DNA of 64,000 nucleotides from Halegenticoccus tardaugens (GCF_004116405.1 NZ_SDIC01000002.1:620001-684000); one strand, 5' to 3'. Shown: positions 36,353 to 45,435, numbered from the stretch's first letter. Program-made: numbers and translations. The notes: generated by a model not told the origin, from the letters alone.

Positions 36353-37459
36353 ATGCGACGGATTGACGCACCTGAGCTAGAGTCGTTAGTCAGGGAGCTT
36401 GTTTTGTCACTTGATACGTCTGATCGAATTGCCGCCGAGGTGGCCGAGTCACTAGTCGAGTCTGACCTCCGCGGCCACGGTTCTCACGGATCTATCCGGA
36501 TGGGAACTCTTTACCTTGAGATGGTCAGGAGCGGTGAGATCCGCCCTCAGGCAACTGTCGAAGTCGAACGGCTAAGTCCAACAACCGCGCAGGTAAACGG
36601 TAACTTCCAGTACGGTCAGGTAGTTGGCCGTCGTGCCGTTGACATCGGCGTCGAACTTGCTCGTGACGGAGGCTCTGCCGTCGTTGGTGTCCGTAATGCC
36701 ACCCACCTCGGCCGCATTGGTGAGTGGGCCGAGCGGGCAGCAGCCGCCGAAATCGGCTTTGCCGCCTTTGTCAATACCGGTGGTACTTCCCCGCTCGTGA
36801 CAATACCAGGAAGTGCCGAACGCCTACTGTCGACTAATCCGTTGGCGTTCGGCATTCCCACGTTCGACGTGCTTCCACACCCGGTCGTCCTTGATATGGC
36901 CACTAGTCAAGTCGCCCACGGAAAAATAACAAAACGTTCCGTGGAAGATCGAACAATTCCCAAGGAATGGACTGTCGACGAGTCAGGCGAAGCCATCACT
37001 GCAGCACGGGTTTTCGAAGAGGAAGGACAAGGAGCAATGTTACCTCTTGGCGGTCTCACGACAGGCTATAAGGGATTTGGTCTCGCGATAATAGCAGAAC
37101 TATTTGCAGGTGTTGTTGCGGACCATCGTGTCTCCGGACAATTCGACGAACGAAGCGTCAATAATGGCGCGATGTTCGTCTTCGTCGATCCCATAAGCTT
37201 TTCGACGCGGAAGGCAAATCGACGGCGTATAGAAGCACTCGTCAATTTGGTCCATAATGCCGATCGCTCAGATGCGGTACCCACGGGTCCTTCAGCGAAG
37301 GGTGATAAAATGGTACTTCCAGGTGAAATCGAATACAAAAAGCGCCACAAGCGCCTCGAAGAAGGTGTCCCGTTTCGCAATGAGGCGCTCAAACTGCTCA
37401 CAGAGGTCGCTAGACAGTTGAAGGTTGAGGATTCGATTCCAGACTCCTTCGACGTTTAA
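36353..37459 (+). CDS. Malate/L-lactate dehydrogenase family (Ldh_2) oxidoreductase
   Basis: 368 residues. Typical motifs of the non-Rossmann NAD(P)-dependent family (YlbC, AllD, DlgD): RGHGSHGSIRMGTLYLEMVR near residue 41 with the catalytic His, VRNATHLGRIGEWAERAA, STNPLAFGIPTF, VLDMATSQVAHGKI and GGLTTGYKGFGLAIIAELFA. Members reduce 2-keto acids such as 2,3-diketogulonate or malate/lactate. Ligand unknown. It lies 179 bases before the next dehydrogenase and is probably cotranscribed with it. Confidence 0.9.
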   Translation: MRRIDAPELESLVRELVLSLDTSDRIAAEVAESLVESDLRGHGSHGSIRMGTLYLEMVRSGEIRPQATVEVERLSPTTAQVNGNFQYGQVVGRRAVDIGVELARDGGSAVVGVRNATHLGRIGEWAERAAAAEIGFAAFVNTGGTSPLVTIPGSAERLLSTNPLAFGIPTFDVLPHPVVLDMATSQVAHGKITKRSVEDRTIPKEWTVDESGEAITAARVFEEEGQGAMLPLGGLTTGYKGFGLAIIAELFAGVVADHRVSGQFDERSVNNGAMFVFVDPISFSTRKANRRRIEALVNLVHNADRSDAVPTGPSAKGDKMVLPGEIEYKKRHKRLEEGVPFRNEALKLLTEVARQLKVEDSIPDSFDV

Positions 37460-37638
37460 GCCGATCAATGATCGGTGATCTCGCAAAGAACAGTTCTACT
37501 TGAGGTAAACATTCCAGGGAACTCCGATAAACAATTTAAATGAAGCGAGACATTGCTCTGTTACGGATATACATATCGACACTAATTTTGGCGGTGTCAG
37601 GAGAAGGTTTAGTACTGTTCGGGAGTATCGTATCTCTT

Positions 37639-38565
37639 ATGACAGGAGAGCTAGCGATCATCGGTGCAGGGAACATGGGACACGGCCTCGCTGCCCACTT
37701 TGCGCTATACGGCTGGAATGTGACGCTAATCGATCACCGGCAGTCGAATCTCGACAATGCTCGAGAGCGTATTAGGAAGGTCGTCCGGTTTCACGACGAA
37801 GAGGGGCTAATGTCGGTAACTCCCGATTCGGCTCTGAAATCAATTTCGTTCACTCTTAATCGGGCAGCAGGAGTCAGTGATGCTGAGGTCGTCATTGAAA
37901 CCGTTACAGAGGATCTCGATGTCAAACAGAAGGTGTTCGCAGAGCTTGCTGACTTGGCACAGACTGACGCAATATTGGCGACAAACACCTCGGGCATTCC
38001 CATCACCGATATTGCAGCGGACAACGAAGCAGCCGACAGAATCGTCGGCTGTCACTGGTGGTACCCACCGTATCTCCTGAGACCTGTGGAAGTCATCCGT
38101 GGCAAAGAGACCCGTGATGAAACAGTGAATCGGATGGTAACGTTTCTCGAAGCGGTCGACAGAACTCCGGTAGTCGTCGAGCGAGACATACCTGGTTTCG
38201 TCTGGAATCGAATTCAGTTCGCTGTCATCCGCGAGTGTATGCACCTCGCAGTGGAGGGTGTTGCCTCGATAGAGGACATCAATATGGCCGTTCGGGACGG
38301 ATACGCCCGCCGGACGTCCGTTATTGGTCCGTTCGAGACAACCGATATCGCCGGCCTTGACCTCTTTAAAACCAATGCAAGGAATCTCTACCCCCACCTC
38401 TGTGATAGCGACGAACCGAGCATCTTGTTCGAGGAGTATCTCCAAGCGAATCGTGGCGGCATAGAAGACGGCGCTGGATTCTTCAAGTATGACACCTCTC
38501 CAAAGACGATTACCCACCGACGGGACAAACGGCTGGCGGCGCTCAAACAGCTATTAGATGAATAA
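37639..38565 (+). CDS. 3-hydroxyacyl-CoA dehydrogenase-like / L-gulonate 3-dehydrogenase-like protein
   Basis: 308 residues from MTGELAIIGAGNMGHGLA; an in-frame ATG at 37540 would add 33 residues before the Rossmann start. The NAD loop is GAGNMG, followed by VIETVTEDLDVKQKVFAELA, ILATNTSGIPITDIA and CHWWYPPYLLRPVEVIRGKE, where the usual HFxNPP of acyl-CoA dehydrogenases reads HWWYPP. The C-terminal domain has DIPGFVWNRIQFAVIRECMH and GPFETTDIAGLDLF. The altered motif and sugar-acid context point to a hydroxy-acid rather than acyl-CoA substrate. Confidence 0.85.
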   Translation: MTGELAIIGAGNMGHGLAAHFALYGWNVTLIDHRQSNLDNARERIRKVVRFHDEEGLMSVTPDSALKSISFTLNRAAGVSDAEVVIETVTEDLDVKQKVFAELADLAQTDAILATNTSGIPITDIAADNEAADRIVGCHWWYPPYLLRPVEVIRGKETRDETVNRMVTFLEAVDRTPVVVERDIPGFVWNRIQFAVIRECMHLAVEGVASIEDINMAVRDGYARRTSVIGPFETTDIAGLDLFKTNARNLYPHLCDSDEPSILFEEYLQANRGGIEDGAGFFKYDTSPKTITHRRDKRLAALKQLLDE

Positions 38566-38744
38566 CACTCTCTCGTCGTGGCCAAAGTTTTGCAAACGGT
38601 ACAGTCGTTGAATTCCGGCGGTAGACACTTTATCTCTCGATCGTTTCTACAATAATGATATGACACAGGTCACATCAAAAAGTTTGCCCTCACAAAGGGA
38701 GCCTCTCAGATTGAGCGAAGTAGGTATGGCTGATTATGTGGGCC

Positions 38745-40206
38745 GCAGGCGCAAAACCTCGCCCTTTAGGGCGGGGATACGCGCCGTAAGTTGTTCTTCA
38801 CACCCGGCGACGAAAGCCGGGCCGGGATATTCCACACCAATTGGTAGTATTATGTTCTCGGGCTTCATAACTGGTTATGGAGCCCGAATCAGATGCGGAC
38901 CCACCGAACATTCGAAGCGTCGATCACAAACCCACGGCAGGTGAGTGACGACCTCGATCAACTCGGACGGGCCGCGTCGAAACTCTGGAACGTCGGTCGC
39001 TACTACGCACAAGAACAGTGGGACGAAACGGGCGAGATCCCCGACGACGGGGAACTCAAATCCGAACTCAAAGGCCACGAACGCTACACGGACCTCCATT
39101 CTCAGTCCAGTCAGCGCGTTCTCGAAGAACTCGCTGAAGCGTTCAACGGCTGGTTCGCAAAGCGTCGGAACGGCGATGGCCGTGCCCGACCGCCCGGCTA
39201 CCGCAAACGCGGCGATTCGCACCCACGTTCAACTGTGTCGTTCAAAGCGGCTGGCTTCAAGCATGATGCACAGTTCACCCGCGTTCGACTCTCGAAAGGT
39301 CGCAACCTGAAGGAACACCGTTCGGACTTCGTTCTGTGCGAATACGAGCTACGCCCCGACGTAGACCTCTCCGAGTGGGACATCCAACAGGTTCGGGCCG
39401 TCCACAAGTACGACGAGTGGCGGCTTCACTTCGTCTGCCGAAAGGTGATCGATCCCGAACCGCCGGGCGACGAGACTGCCGGGATCGATCTCGGTATCTC
39501 GAACGTCGCCGCACTTTCGTTCGGCGGTGAATCGATCCTCTTTCCCGGCAACGCTCTGAAGGAGGACGAATACTACTTCGGACGAAAGAAGGCGAAGTGC
39601 GACGATAGCCGCTCGAATGAACGGCTTCGGTTGGATCGGAAGCGTACCGAACGCCGAACCCACTTCTTGCACACTCTCTCGAAACATATCGTTTCGGAGT
39701 GCGTAGAGAGGGGCGTCGGAACCATCGTCATAGGCGATCTTGGCGGTATCCGCGACGACGAGAACGGCAAGTCACGCAACTGGGGGAAGCACGGCAACCT
39801 CGATCTTCACGGCTGGGCGTTCGACCGCTTCACGTCGATACTCGACTACAAGGCGGAAGCCGAAGGGATCGACGTGACCGTTGAGTCCGAACGCGATACC
39901 TCAAAGACGTGTTCGGCCTGTGGAACGAAAGACGGCAACCAGCGCGTCGAACGTGGGTTGTACGTCTGCGAGGAGTGCGATACCGTAGCGAACGCGGACG
40001 TGAACGGTGCGGAGAACATTCGGCGAAAAGTAACTCCGAGTCCTTCCGACCGGGAGGATAGGAGTAACGGCTGGTTGGCACAGCCTTCAGTCCATCTGTT
40101 CGATCGTAGCGAGGGCCGTTTCGCCCCGCGAGAACAGGTCGTGGACTGTAAACCTTAATATCCCAACGCGGAGGGAATCTCGCCCCTTCAGGGGCGGGAG
40201 GATGTC
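38745..40206 (+). mobile_element. IS1341-type (IS200/IS605 family) insertion element
   Basis: A stem-loop cctcgccctttagggcgggg (38758-38777) lies left of the tnpB gene, and cgccccttcaggggcgggag (40180-40199) lies right of it, ending near tgtcaa. These are the hairpin ends expected of the family. No tnpA is present, so movement would need TnpA in trans. It sits between two dehydrogenase genes and disrupts neither. Confidence 0.75.
38893..40158 (+). CDS. tnpB: RNA-guided endonuclease TnpB
   Basis: 421 residues. RuvC-I Asp199 is in GIDLGISN and RuvC-III Asp369 in NADVNGAEN. The zinc finger is C340-SAC343 and C359-EEC362. The RuvC-II position reads IVIGDLGG, with Gly281 where canonical TnpB has Glu (VIEDL). 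Glu331 and Glu333 just before the zinc finger (VESERDTSKTC) are possible substitutes, as in TnpB lineages with a relocated glutamate. In such elements the 3' end of the gene and right end encode the guide RNA. Length and completeness suggest an intact gene. Confidence 0.9.
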   Translation: MRTHRTFEASITNPRQVSDDLDQLGRAASKLWNVGRYYAQEQWDETGEIPDDGELKSELKGHERYTDLHSQSSQRVLEELAEAFNGWFAKRRNGDGRARPPGYRKRGDSHPRSTVSFKAAGFKHDAQFTRVRLSKGRNLKEHRSDFVLCEYELRPDVDLSEWDIQQVRAVHKYDEWRLHFVCRKVIDPEPPGDETAGIDLGISNVAALSFGGESILFPGNALKEDEYYFGRKKAKCDDSRSNERLRLDRKRTERRTHFLHTLSKHIVSECVERGVGTIVIGDLGGIRDDENGKSRNWGKHGNLDLHGWAFDRFTSILDYKAEAEGIDVTVESERDTSKTCSACGTKDGNQRVERGLYVCEECDTVANADVNGAENIRRKVTPSPSDREDRSNGWLAQPSVHLFDRSEGRFAPREQVVDCKP

Positions 40207-40252
40207 AAGGGCATCATTCACAAATATGTGTGATATAAAAGAAAGAGGCCCG

Positions 40253-41605
40253 CTATGTTCGCAACGCCTCGTCGGACTCTTGGAGCATCCGAAGTCGATA
40301 AAGAAATGACTCTTGATCCAATTGGACATCCTGGACGGTAACAATCTCATCCTTTTCAACATCGGATATGAGCGTCGCCCCGTCAAGCAATTCAAGGGGA
40401 ACATGGTTGGCCAGCGTAGCCGTCTCGGCGTCTTCGATCAGACCGTAGACTGTGTATCCGCCGCCGCCATCAAGTTCTTCGCCAGCCGAAAGACCACGCT
40501 TAGCTGCGCCAACAACCTCGGCCTCACGCTGTTTTGGGACGCCAGTCGGTTCGTTCCGGAGTGCCGCATTGGCAACACTCACGGAGGTTTCGGTCCCAGG
40601 GAGGTGGAACGGGCGGTAGAAGAGCTGGTACTTACCAGCGCTTGCGACGTACATTCCAGATCCTCCATATTGGTTGAGGTACTCTTGGACACCTTCATTC
40701 GGCGTCGTAGTGACGATCCAGACTCCAAACTCGATGTCGTTTTCGACCTCACTCCCGTCGGGATGTAGCGAGCTTATTGTATCGACGACGCCAGAGTTTT
40801 CGAGTAGCCCGCCATCCTCCTTTGGGCGCATATATTCTGGTATCTCTTCAAGTTCGGCTGCCGGTAGGTGCATGCCCGCAACGTCTGGTTTCATTCCCGT
40901 CGCGTTAGCGACAGCACACATCTCGACGGCTACCTTTGTCCCGTCGAGGAAGGAGTTGTACATGTACGGGTTGAGCTGGTTCTCCTTGACAAACTTTTCA
41001 TCGAATCCCCAACGCTCGAAGACGTCGTCTGGTGTCCCATACCTGTACTCATCAATGAATGGGTTTCCCTTTCCCGCGGCGACAACATCGAGTCCGACGG
41101 TCTGAGCCCAGTCGTACAGCTCGGCGATGAGTGCGGGCTGGTCACCATACGCCATCGAATAGGTCACACCGGCCCTATCGGCGAGCTTTGCGAGAGTTGG
41201 CCCAACGACGGTGTCTGCCTCGACGGTAACCATCACGACATGCGTCTCATTCATGATGGCTGTATAAGCGTGGCGGGCGCCCACTTCAGGGATACCTGTT
41301 GCCTCAACAACAACGTCGACATCGCTCTCGGCTAGAACCACACCGTCATCGACAATCGCCCGCATCCCGTCAGCGATGGTCGATTTGAGTGTGTTAGGTC
41401 CATCAACCTGCTTGACGTTGTCAACGTTGGCCCCATTGAAGGCATCTCCCGCTTTGTCCAATTCTAGATCGGCGATGGCGACCGTCTGCATGCCAGGAGC
41501 ACGTTCAACTTGGTCGACTAGCCGCCTACCGAACAGTCCGGCGCCGATCACGCCGACCTTAATCGGTTCATCGAGTTCGGTGAGTTGTGACGGAATGTTC
41601 AACAT
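40253..41605 (-). CDS. SAF-domain NAD(P)-dependent oxidoreductase (COG4091-like)
   Basis: 450 residues. N-terminal Rossmann domain with VGVIGAGLFGRRLVDQ, VDVVVEATGIPEVGARHAYT and YSMAYGDQPALIAELYDWAQ. The centre has PYMYNSFLDGTKVAVEMCAV (homoserine-dehydrogenase-like). The C-terminal about 80 residues form a SAF domain (VPLELLDGATLISDVEKDEI). Proteins of this group are annotated as predicted homoserine dehydrogenases but occur in sugar-alcohol and acid-sugar clusters. It is the last gene of a tight four-gene operon (5-base gap to the upstream VOC gene). True substrate unknown. Confidence 0.85.
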   Translation of the reverse strand: MLNIPSQLTELDEPIKVGVIGAGLFGRRLVDQVERAPGMQTVAIADLELDKAGDAFNGANVDNVKQVDGPNTLKSTIADGMRAIVDDGVVLAESDVDVVVEATGIPEVGARHAYTAIMNETHVVMVTVEADTVVGPTLAKLADRAGVTYSMAYGDQPALIAELYDWAQTVGLDVVAAGKGNPFIDEYRYGTPDDVFERWGFDEKFVKENQLNPYMYNSFLDGTKVAVEMCAVANATGMKPDVAGMHLPAAELEEIPEYMRPKEDGGLLENSGVVDTISSLHPDGSEVENDIEFGVWIVTTTPNEGVQEYLNQYGGSGMYVASAGKYQLFYRPFHLPGTETSVSVANAALRNEPTGVPKQREAEVVGAAKRGLSAGEELDGGGGYTVYGLIEDAETATLANHVPLELLDGATLISDVEKDEIVTVQDVQLDQESFLYRLRMLQESDEALRT

Positions 41606-41610
41606 AATTC

Positions 41611-42042
41611 TCAGTCTTCTAGTTCCTCGACGAGCTGAAGGTAGATTCCCTTGCTCATCTCTACATCCATGTCGAGGAGTTCACATCCCGGGAAGGTTGG
41701 CGCGAGGATGGCTTCGTCCCACTCAGGTTCGAGGCCGTGCTGAGCGAGCGTTTCGACTGCTTGATCAAGATCGTTGACTTCGTATGCGACGTGGTTTAAC
41801 CCGTTACCGTGTTCTTCGTGAAATGCCTCTATTTCGGGGTGTCCCTGTGGCTCTTGAACTTCGATGTAGGTTTCTCCAACTCGGTAGACTGCCGCATCAT
41901 AGCCCGCATCTGGCATCTCTCGGTAGTCGACGAATGTCATGCCGAGGATCTCCTCGAAGAACGGGCGGTAGCCATCAATATCGTCGACAGTGTATGCTAC
42001 ATGATGGATGCGCTCAAACACTCCGTCGTTCGCACTCATCAC
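41611..42042 (-). CDS. VOC family protein (glyoxalase/epimerase-like) 1
   Basis: 143 residues. Two beta-alpha-beta-beta-beta modules: FERIHHVAYTVDDIDGYRPF with a metal-ligand His, VGETYIEVQEPQGHPE with Glu, NGLNHVAYEVNDLDQAVETL with His, and a final SKGIYLQLVEELED with a carboxylate. This ligand pattern resembles methylmalonyl-CoA epimerase. It starts 4 bases after the stop of the second VOC gene, and the two are only distantly similar. Confidence 0.85.
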   Translation of the reverse strand: MMSANDGVFERIHHVAYTVDDIDGYRPFFEEILGMTFVDYREMPDAGYDAAVYRVGETYIEVQEPQGHPEIEAFHEEHGNGLNHVAYEVNDLDQAVETLAQHGLEPEWDEAILAPTFPGCELLDMDVEMSKGIYLQLVEELED

Positions 42043-42046
42043 GGAT

Positions 42047-42472
42047 TCACTCCGAGAGCAACTCGACCACGTTACCGTCTGGGTCGTACATGTAGGCTAC
42101 TTCGGCTCCATTGTCGAGGGTCTGTGGTGGATTGATGAATTCAACACCCTCTGACCGGAGGTCATCGTAGACCGAATCGAGGTTGTCCACTTCAAGACAG
42201 AAATGGGCCGCGCCGACGTCATTGTTTGAGACACCGTCGTTGGCATCATCTCCTGGTGGATGATTGTATTCGAGTAGTTCGACCGCACAACCATTCGCAT
42301 CGAGGAAGACGAGTTCAACGTCGACATCCTCCACGCCAACGAATTTGCTAAACTCCTCGCTCGCAAAGGAAAGCTGGTCGAGTTCTTCCATGCCAAGTGT
42401 GTCACGATAGAACTCAAGAGCGTCATCCATGTTCGATACTGTCACGCCGTAGTGGTGGGATTTTCCAATCAT
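42047..42472 (-). CDS. VOC family protein (glyoxalase-like) 2
   Basis: 141 residues. SHHYGVTVSNMDDALEFYRD (His), VDVELVFLDANGCAVELLEY (Glu), VGAAHFCLEVDNLDSVYDDL (His) and AYMYDPDGNVVELLSE (Glu) give the usual two-module VOC metal site. It lies between the AldA-like gene (16 bases) and VOC 1 (4 bases), so it belongs to the same operon. Confidence 0.86.
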   Translation of the reverse strand: MIGKSHHYGVTVSNMDDALEFYRDTLGMEELDQLSFASEEFSKFVGVEDVDVELVFLDANGCAVELLEYNHPPGDDANDGVSNNDVGAAHFCLEVDNLDSVYDDLRSEGVEFINPPQTLDNGAEVAYMYDPDGNVVELLSE

Positions 42473-42488
42473 TGTTGTCTCCGTGTAT

Positions 42489-43940
42489 TTAGTCGTAGTT
42501 GTGGTAAACTGTCTTCAATTGTGTGTATTTGAGGAAGCCGTATTTTCCGTCTTCGCCGCCAAGGCCAGACTCATTCCAGCCAATGTGGTGGCCATGCCAC
42601 GATTCACCGAGCGTCCGGTTAATATACGTCTCACCGAACTCTAGGTCTTCGGCGACGCGCATGGCTGTTCTGTAATTATCCGTGAATACGTACGAGGAGA
42701 GTCCATAACGTGAGTCATTAGCATATTGAATGGCATCTTCCAGTGAATCAATTTCCATGATAGGCGTCACTGGACCGAATACCTCGTTCTGCATGATGTC
42801 CATGTCCTGCTTGACATCGGTAATGACTGTTGGTTCGTACCAGTAACCTCTCTCGAAGTTGGTGCCCGATGGACGAGAGCCACCTAACAATACCTCCGCC
42901 CCCTCGTTGCGTGCCCGTTTGACAGCCGCCTCCGTCTTTTCGAGTTCCCGCGAGTTGACCTGGGGTCCCATATCAGGATTGTCCTCAGGACGACCGAGAG
43001 TGACGTTTTTGGCCGCTTCGACGTAATGTTCTTCGAACTCTTCACGGACATCGCCATGAACATATACTCGCTCGGCGCATGTACATACTTGCCCAGTGTT
43101 GGTAATTCGCGCAGTCAGAATATCCTCAACGGCTTGGTCGATGTCGGCATCCTTCCAGACAATAACCGGGGCCTTCCCGCCGAGTTCAAGCGAAACTTTG
43201 GTTAGATTGTCGGCGGCTGCCTCCATGATGGCCTTCCCGGTTTCGACGCTTCCCGTCATCGATATCATGTCGATAGCGTCAGATGAAACCAGTCGAGTAC
43301 CGACTTCACCGCCACCAGTGACGATGTTTAACACGCCATCGGGGAGATCAAGCTCCTCATCGATGAGTTCGGCCAACCGGAGCGTCGAAATGGGTGTTTC
43401 CTCACTCGGCTTTGCAACGAGGGTGTTCCCGGCAACAAGTGCAGGCGCGAACTTGCGGATGAAGACTGCGATGGGATAGTTCCACGGAATGATTCCCGCC
43501 ACAACTCCAAGTGGATGTCGCTGCAAGTGAATTGACTCTCGGCGTGTATCGCCGGGAAGGATGTCACCCTCAATACGACGATCCCACTCGGCCATGTACT
43601 CACAGAGATCCGCAGAGGCCTCGATCTCTCCGAGTGCCACGTTGCGAGGTTTTCCCTGTTCTTCGACGATGAGGTCAGCGAGTTCCGATTGGTTGGTTAA
43701 CATAAGTTCTGCAACCTCACGGACGAGCTCGCCTCGTTCGTGCGCCGGCCGGCGTCCCCAGTCAATTTGGGCCTCGGCGGCGGAGTCGATAGCCGAATCG
43801 ATCTCCTCGGGGGTCGCATTCGGGATATCGGCGATTACCTCTTCGGTCGTTGGATTACGCACTTCTATGCTCTCTGTTCCAGAAGCCTCTCGCCATTCGC
43901 CAGCGATATATTGGCCTCCAAGTTGATTACCTTCCGACAT
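42489..43940 (-). CDS. Aldehyde dehydrogenase, AldA (lactaldehyde dehydrogenase)-like
   Basis: 483 residues from MSEGNQLGGQYIAGEWREAS; the frame extends to a GTG at 43952 but ATG at 43940 is the better start. Motifs: IIPWNYPIAVFIRKFAPAL, SMTGSVETGKAIMEAA, VSLELGGKAPVIVWKDADID with the general-base Glu, and NTGQVCTCAERVYVH with the catalytic Cys. The C-terminus GWNESGLGGEDGKYGFLKYT strongly resembles E. coli AldA, which oxidises lactaldehyde or glycolaldehyde. First gene of the four-gene operon. Confidence 0.9.
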   Translation of the reverse strand: MSEGNQLGGQYIAGEWREASGTESIEVRNPTTEEVIADIPNATPEEIDSAIDSAAEAQIDWGRRPAHERGELVREVAELMLTNQSELADLIVEEQGKPRNVALGEIEASADLCEYMAEWDRRIEGDILPGDTRRESIHLQRHPLGVVAGIIPWNYPIAVFIRKFAPALVAGNTLVAKPSEETPISTLRLAELIDEELDLPDGVLNIVTGGGEVGTRLVSSDAIDMISMTGSVETGKAIMEAAADNLTKVSLELGGKAPVIVWKDADIDQAVEDILTARITNTGQVCTCAERVYVHGDVREEFEEHYVEAAKNVTLGRPEDNPDMGPQVNSRELEKTEAAVKRARNEGAEVLLGGSRPSGTNFERGYWYEPTVITDVKQDMDIMQNEVFGPVTPIMEIDSLEDAIQYANDSRYGLSSYVFTDNYRTAMRVAEDLEFGETYINRTLGESWHGHHIGWNESGLGGEDGKYGFLKYTQLKTVYHNYD

Positions 43941-44099
43941 CAGTACGTACACTGATTGGGTCTCACATATACTTTATTGTAGGTTGTAGGATATGTGGCT
44001 GAAATGAATGCCGCACCAATTCGTTGGGATAATAATCACGAAATACAGGAGTACACCCTATCCTTGAAGAGAATATACTATCTAGTGCAACAACGTGGA

Positions 44100-44302
44100 T
44101 GTCGAATAAATCTTCGGATAATTCCTTCGAACGGAAGGTAGACCCCCATGACATTATGCCCATAATAGGCTACCTCGCGAGCGAAACGGCCTCAGACGTT
44201 ACCGGCAGTACCCTTCAGGTGAGTAGTGAAGAGGTTGGCGTACTACCGAAACCCGGATATGTACGGCTGAGCTACAGTGGAGTTGGGGGGTCTGTCAATT
44301 AA
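44100..44302 (+). pseudogene. SDR oxidoreductase C-terminal remnant
   Basis: FERKVDPHDIMPIIGYLASE then TASDVTGSTLQVSSEEVG and KPGYVRLSYS match the last third of an SDR (DP.DIAP..YLASD.ASDVTG). The N-terminal cofactor and catalytic regions are absent. Confidence 0.6.
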
Positions 44303-44405
44303 CTTGTTGAACGGTTCGAGACGGAAATCGTCGCCGGTATCGACCTCGCCCAGTCCGAGACGCTAATCGGACGACAGTACGGGATTGGGCCAAATGATGT
44401 AGATG

Positions 44406-45032
44406 TTAGCCATCGCGTCGGGCTCGCTCAGCGCGCACTAGGACGTCACGTAGCTGCGTAATGACCGGCTTGTCGACGGCGACGCCGTCGATAGTAACTA
44501 GTCCCTCGTCCTGCGCCTCGAAGGTTTCGACGAACCGCTTTGCACGCTCAACCACTTCCTGGGACGGAGTGAAAGCATCATTGATAACACGAGCCTGTTC
44601 GTTAGTCATGGCAAATTTGGCGCTGTACCCCATAGCAGCAGCTGCGTCAGCCTCAGCTCGGAGGCGCCTGGTATCGTCAACGTCACAAAGGGTGGGTTTG
44701 TCGATGGGCAAAACGTCCGCACTGTGAGCAGCCATTGAGATGAGGTATTGGGGGACTGAAAGGTCGTTCTCGTCAAGGATAGATATTCCCATTTCCCTTT
44801 GATAGTCAATGGCAGCGAAGCCTAACCCGTAGACACTATCGTTCACGTTCGCGATCTCCTGTGCTGTGAACACCGCCGACGGCTTCTCAATGAGCGGTAG
44901 TATGTCGACATCTGCGCCGTGGGCGTCGAACACCGACGAGACAATTTCGAGCTCGTCAGGGCCGTGAACGTCCGGAAGGACGACGAACGCCGGTTGCTTG
45001 TCGGCCGTCGCGATGGTCTCGGCGTCAGCCAA
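44406..45032 (-). pseudogene. CitE-like CoA ester lyase/HpcH family protein, N-terminally truncated
   Basis: 208 residues remain, beginning MADAETIATADKQPAFVVLP. Later segments ADVDILPLIEKPSAVFTAQE (with the family Glu), YGLGFAAIDYQREMG and KFAMTNEQARVINDAFTPSQ are typical of HpcH/HpaI-citrate lyase beta proteins, which are usually about 280-300 residues. About the first 80 residues, with the barrel start and Arg of the active site, are missing. The break lies where an insertion-element remnant begins (about 45060). Confidence 0.7.
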
Positions 45033-45059
45033 CCCATAGGTGGTGTCTAGGCCATTGAT

Positions 45060-45435
45060 TGTGAACTACTCCGACCTCCCGCACTCGGGCCTACCCGGCC
45101 CTCGCTTGTTGAGGTCGGAGCTTCCTGTTTCTGTGTCGAAACTTGCACCCGAAGGCACAGCGGTTCCAGACTCCGCAGGCGACTTCCCGTTACGGGTGGT
45201 TCGGAGTGTCCCACTCCTACCAAATGGACACTCGGCCATACCCGACGGTGCGCGCTTATTGTCGCGCTTGAACACCGCCGGGAGCGTGGTGAGCATCGTA
45301 CTACCTGCTTCGACCGCGCGGGTAGTAAAGTTGCCGCAGGCAGTGAACGTGAACTATGCGGGCGCTGTCTCCCCTCCCTGCTCGCGGCTTCGCCGCTCGC
45401 TGAGGAAGGGGGCGTAGCGCCCTCGATTAAAGCTA
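45060..45435 (+). mobile_element. Remnant of an insertion element
   Basis: A continuous open frame (YSDLPHSGLPGPRLLRSELP ... LRRSLRKGA then TAG at 45415-45417) of transposon-end composition, followed by the repeat block (45358-45435) also found inverted at 29545-29624. No transposase core motif is left. It abuts the truncated CitE-like gene and probably caused that truncation. Confidence 0.5.
45358..45435 (+). repeat. Copy B of an about 80-base repeat
   Basis: Matches 29545-29624 in opposite orientation with about eight differences, ending in cctcgattaaagcta. Likely one terminus of an element family present at least twice in the window. Confidence 0.7.
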
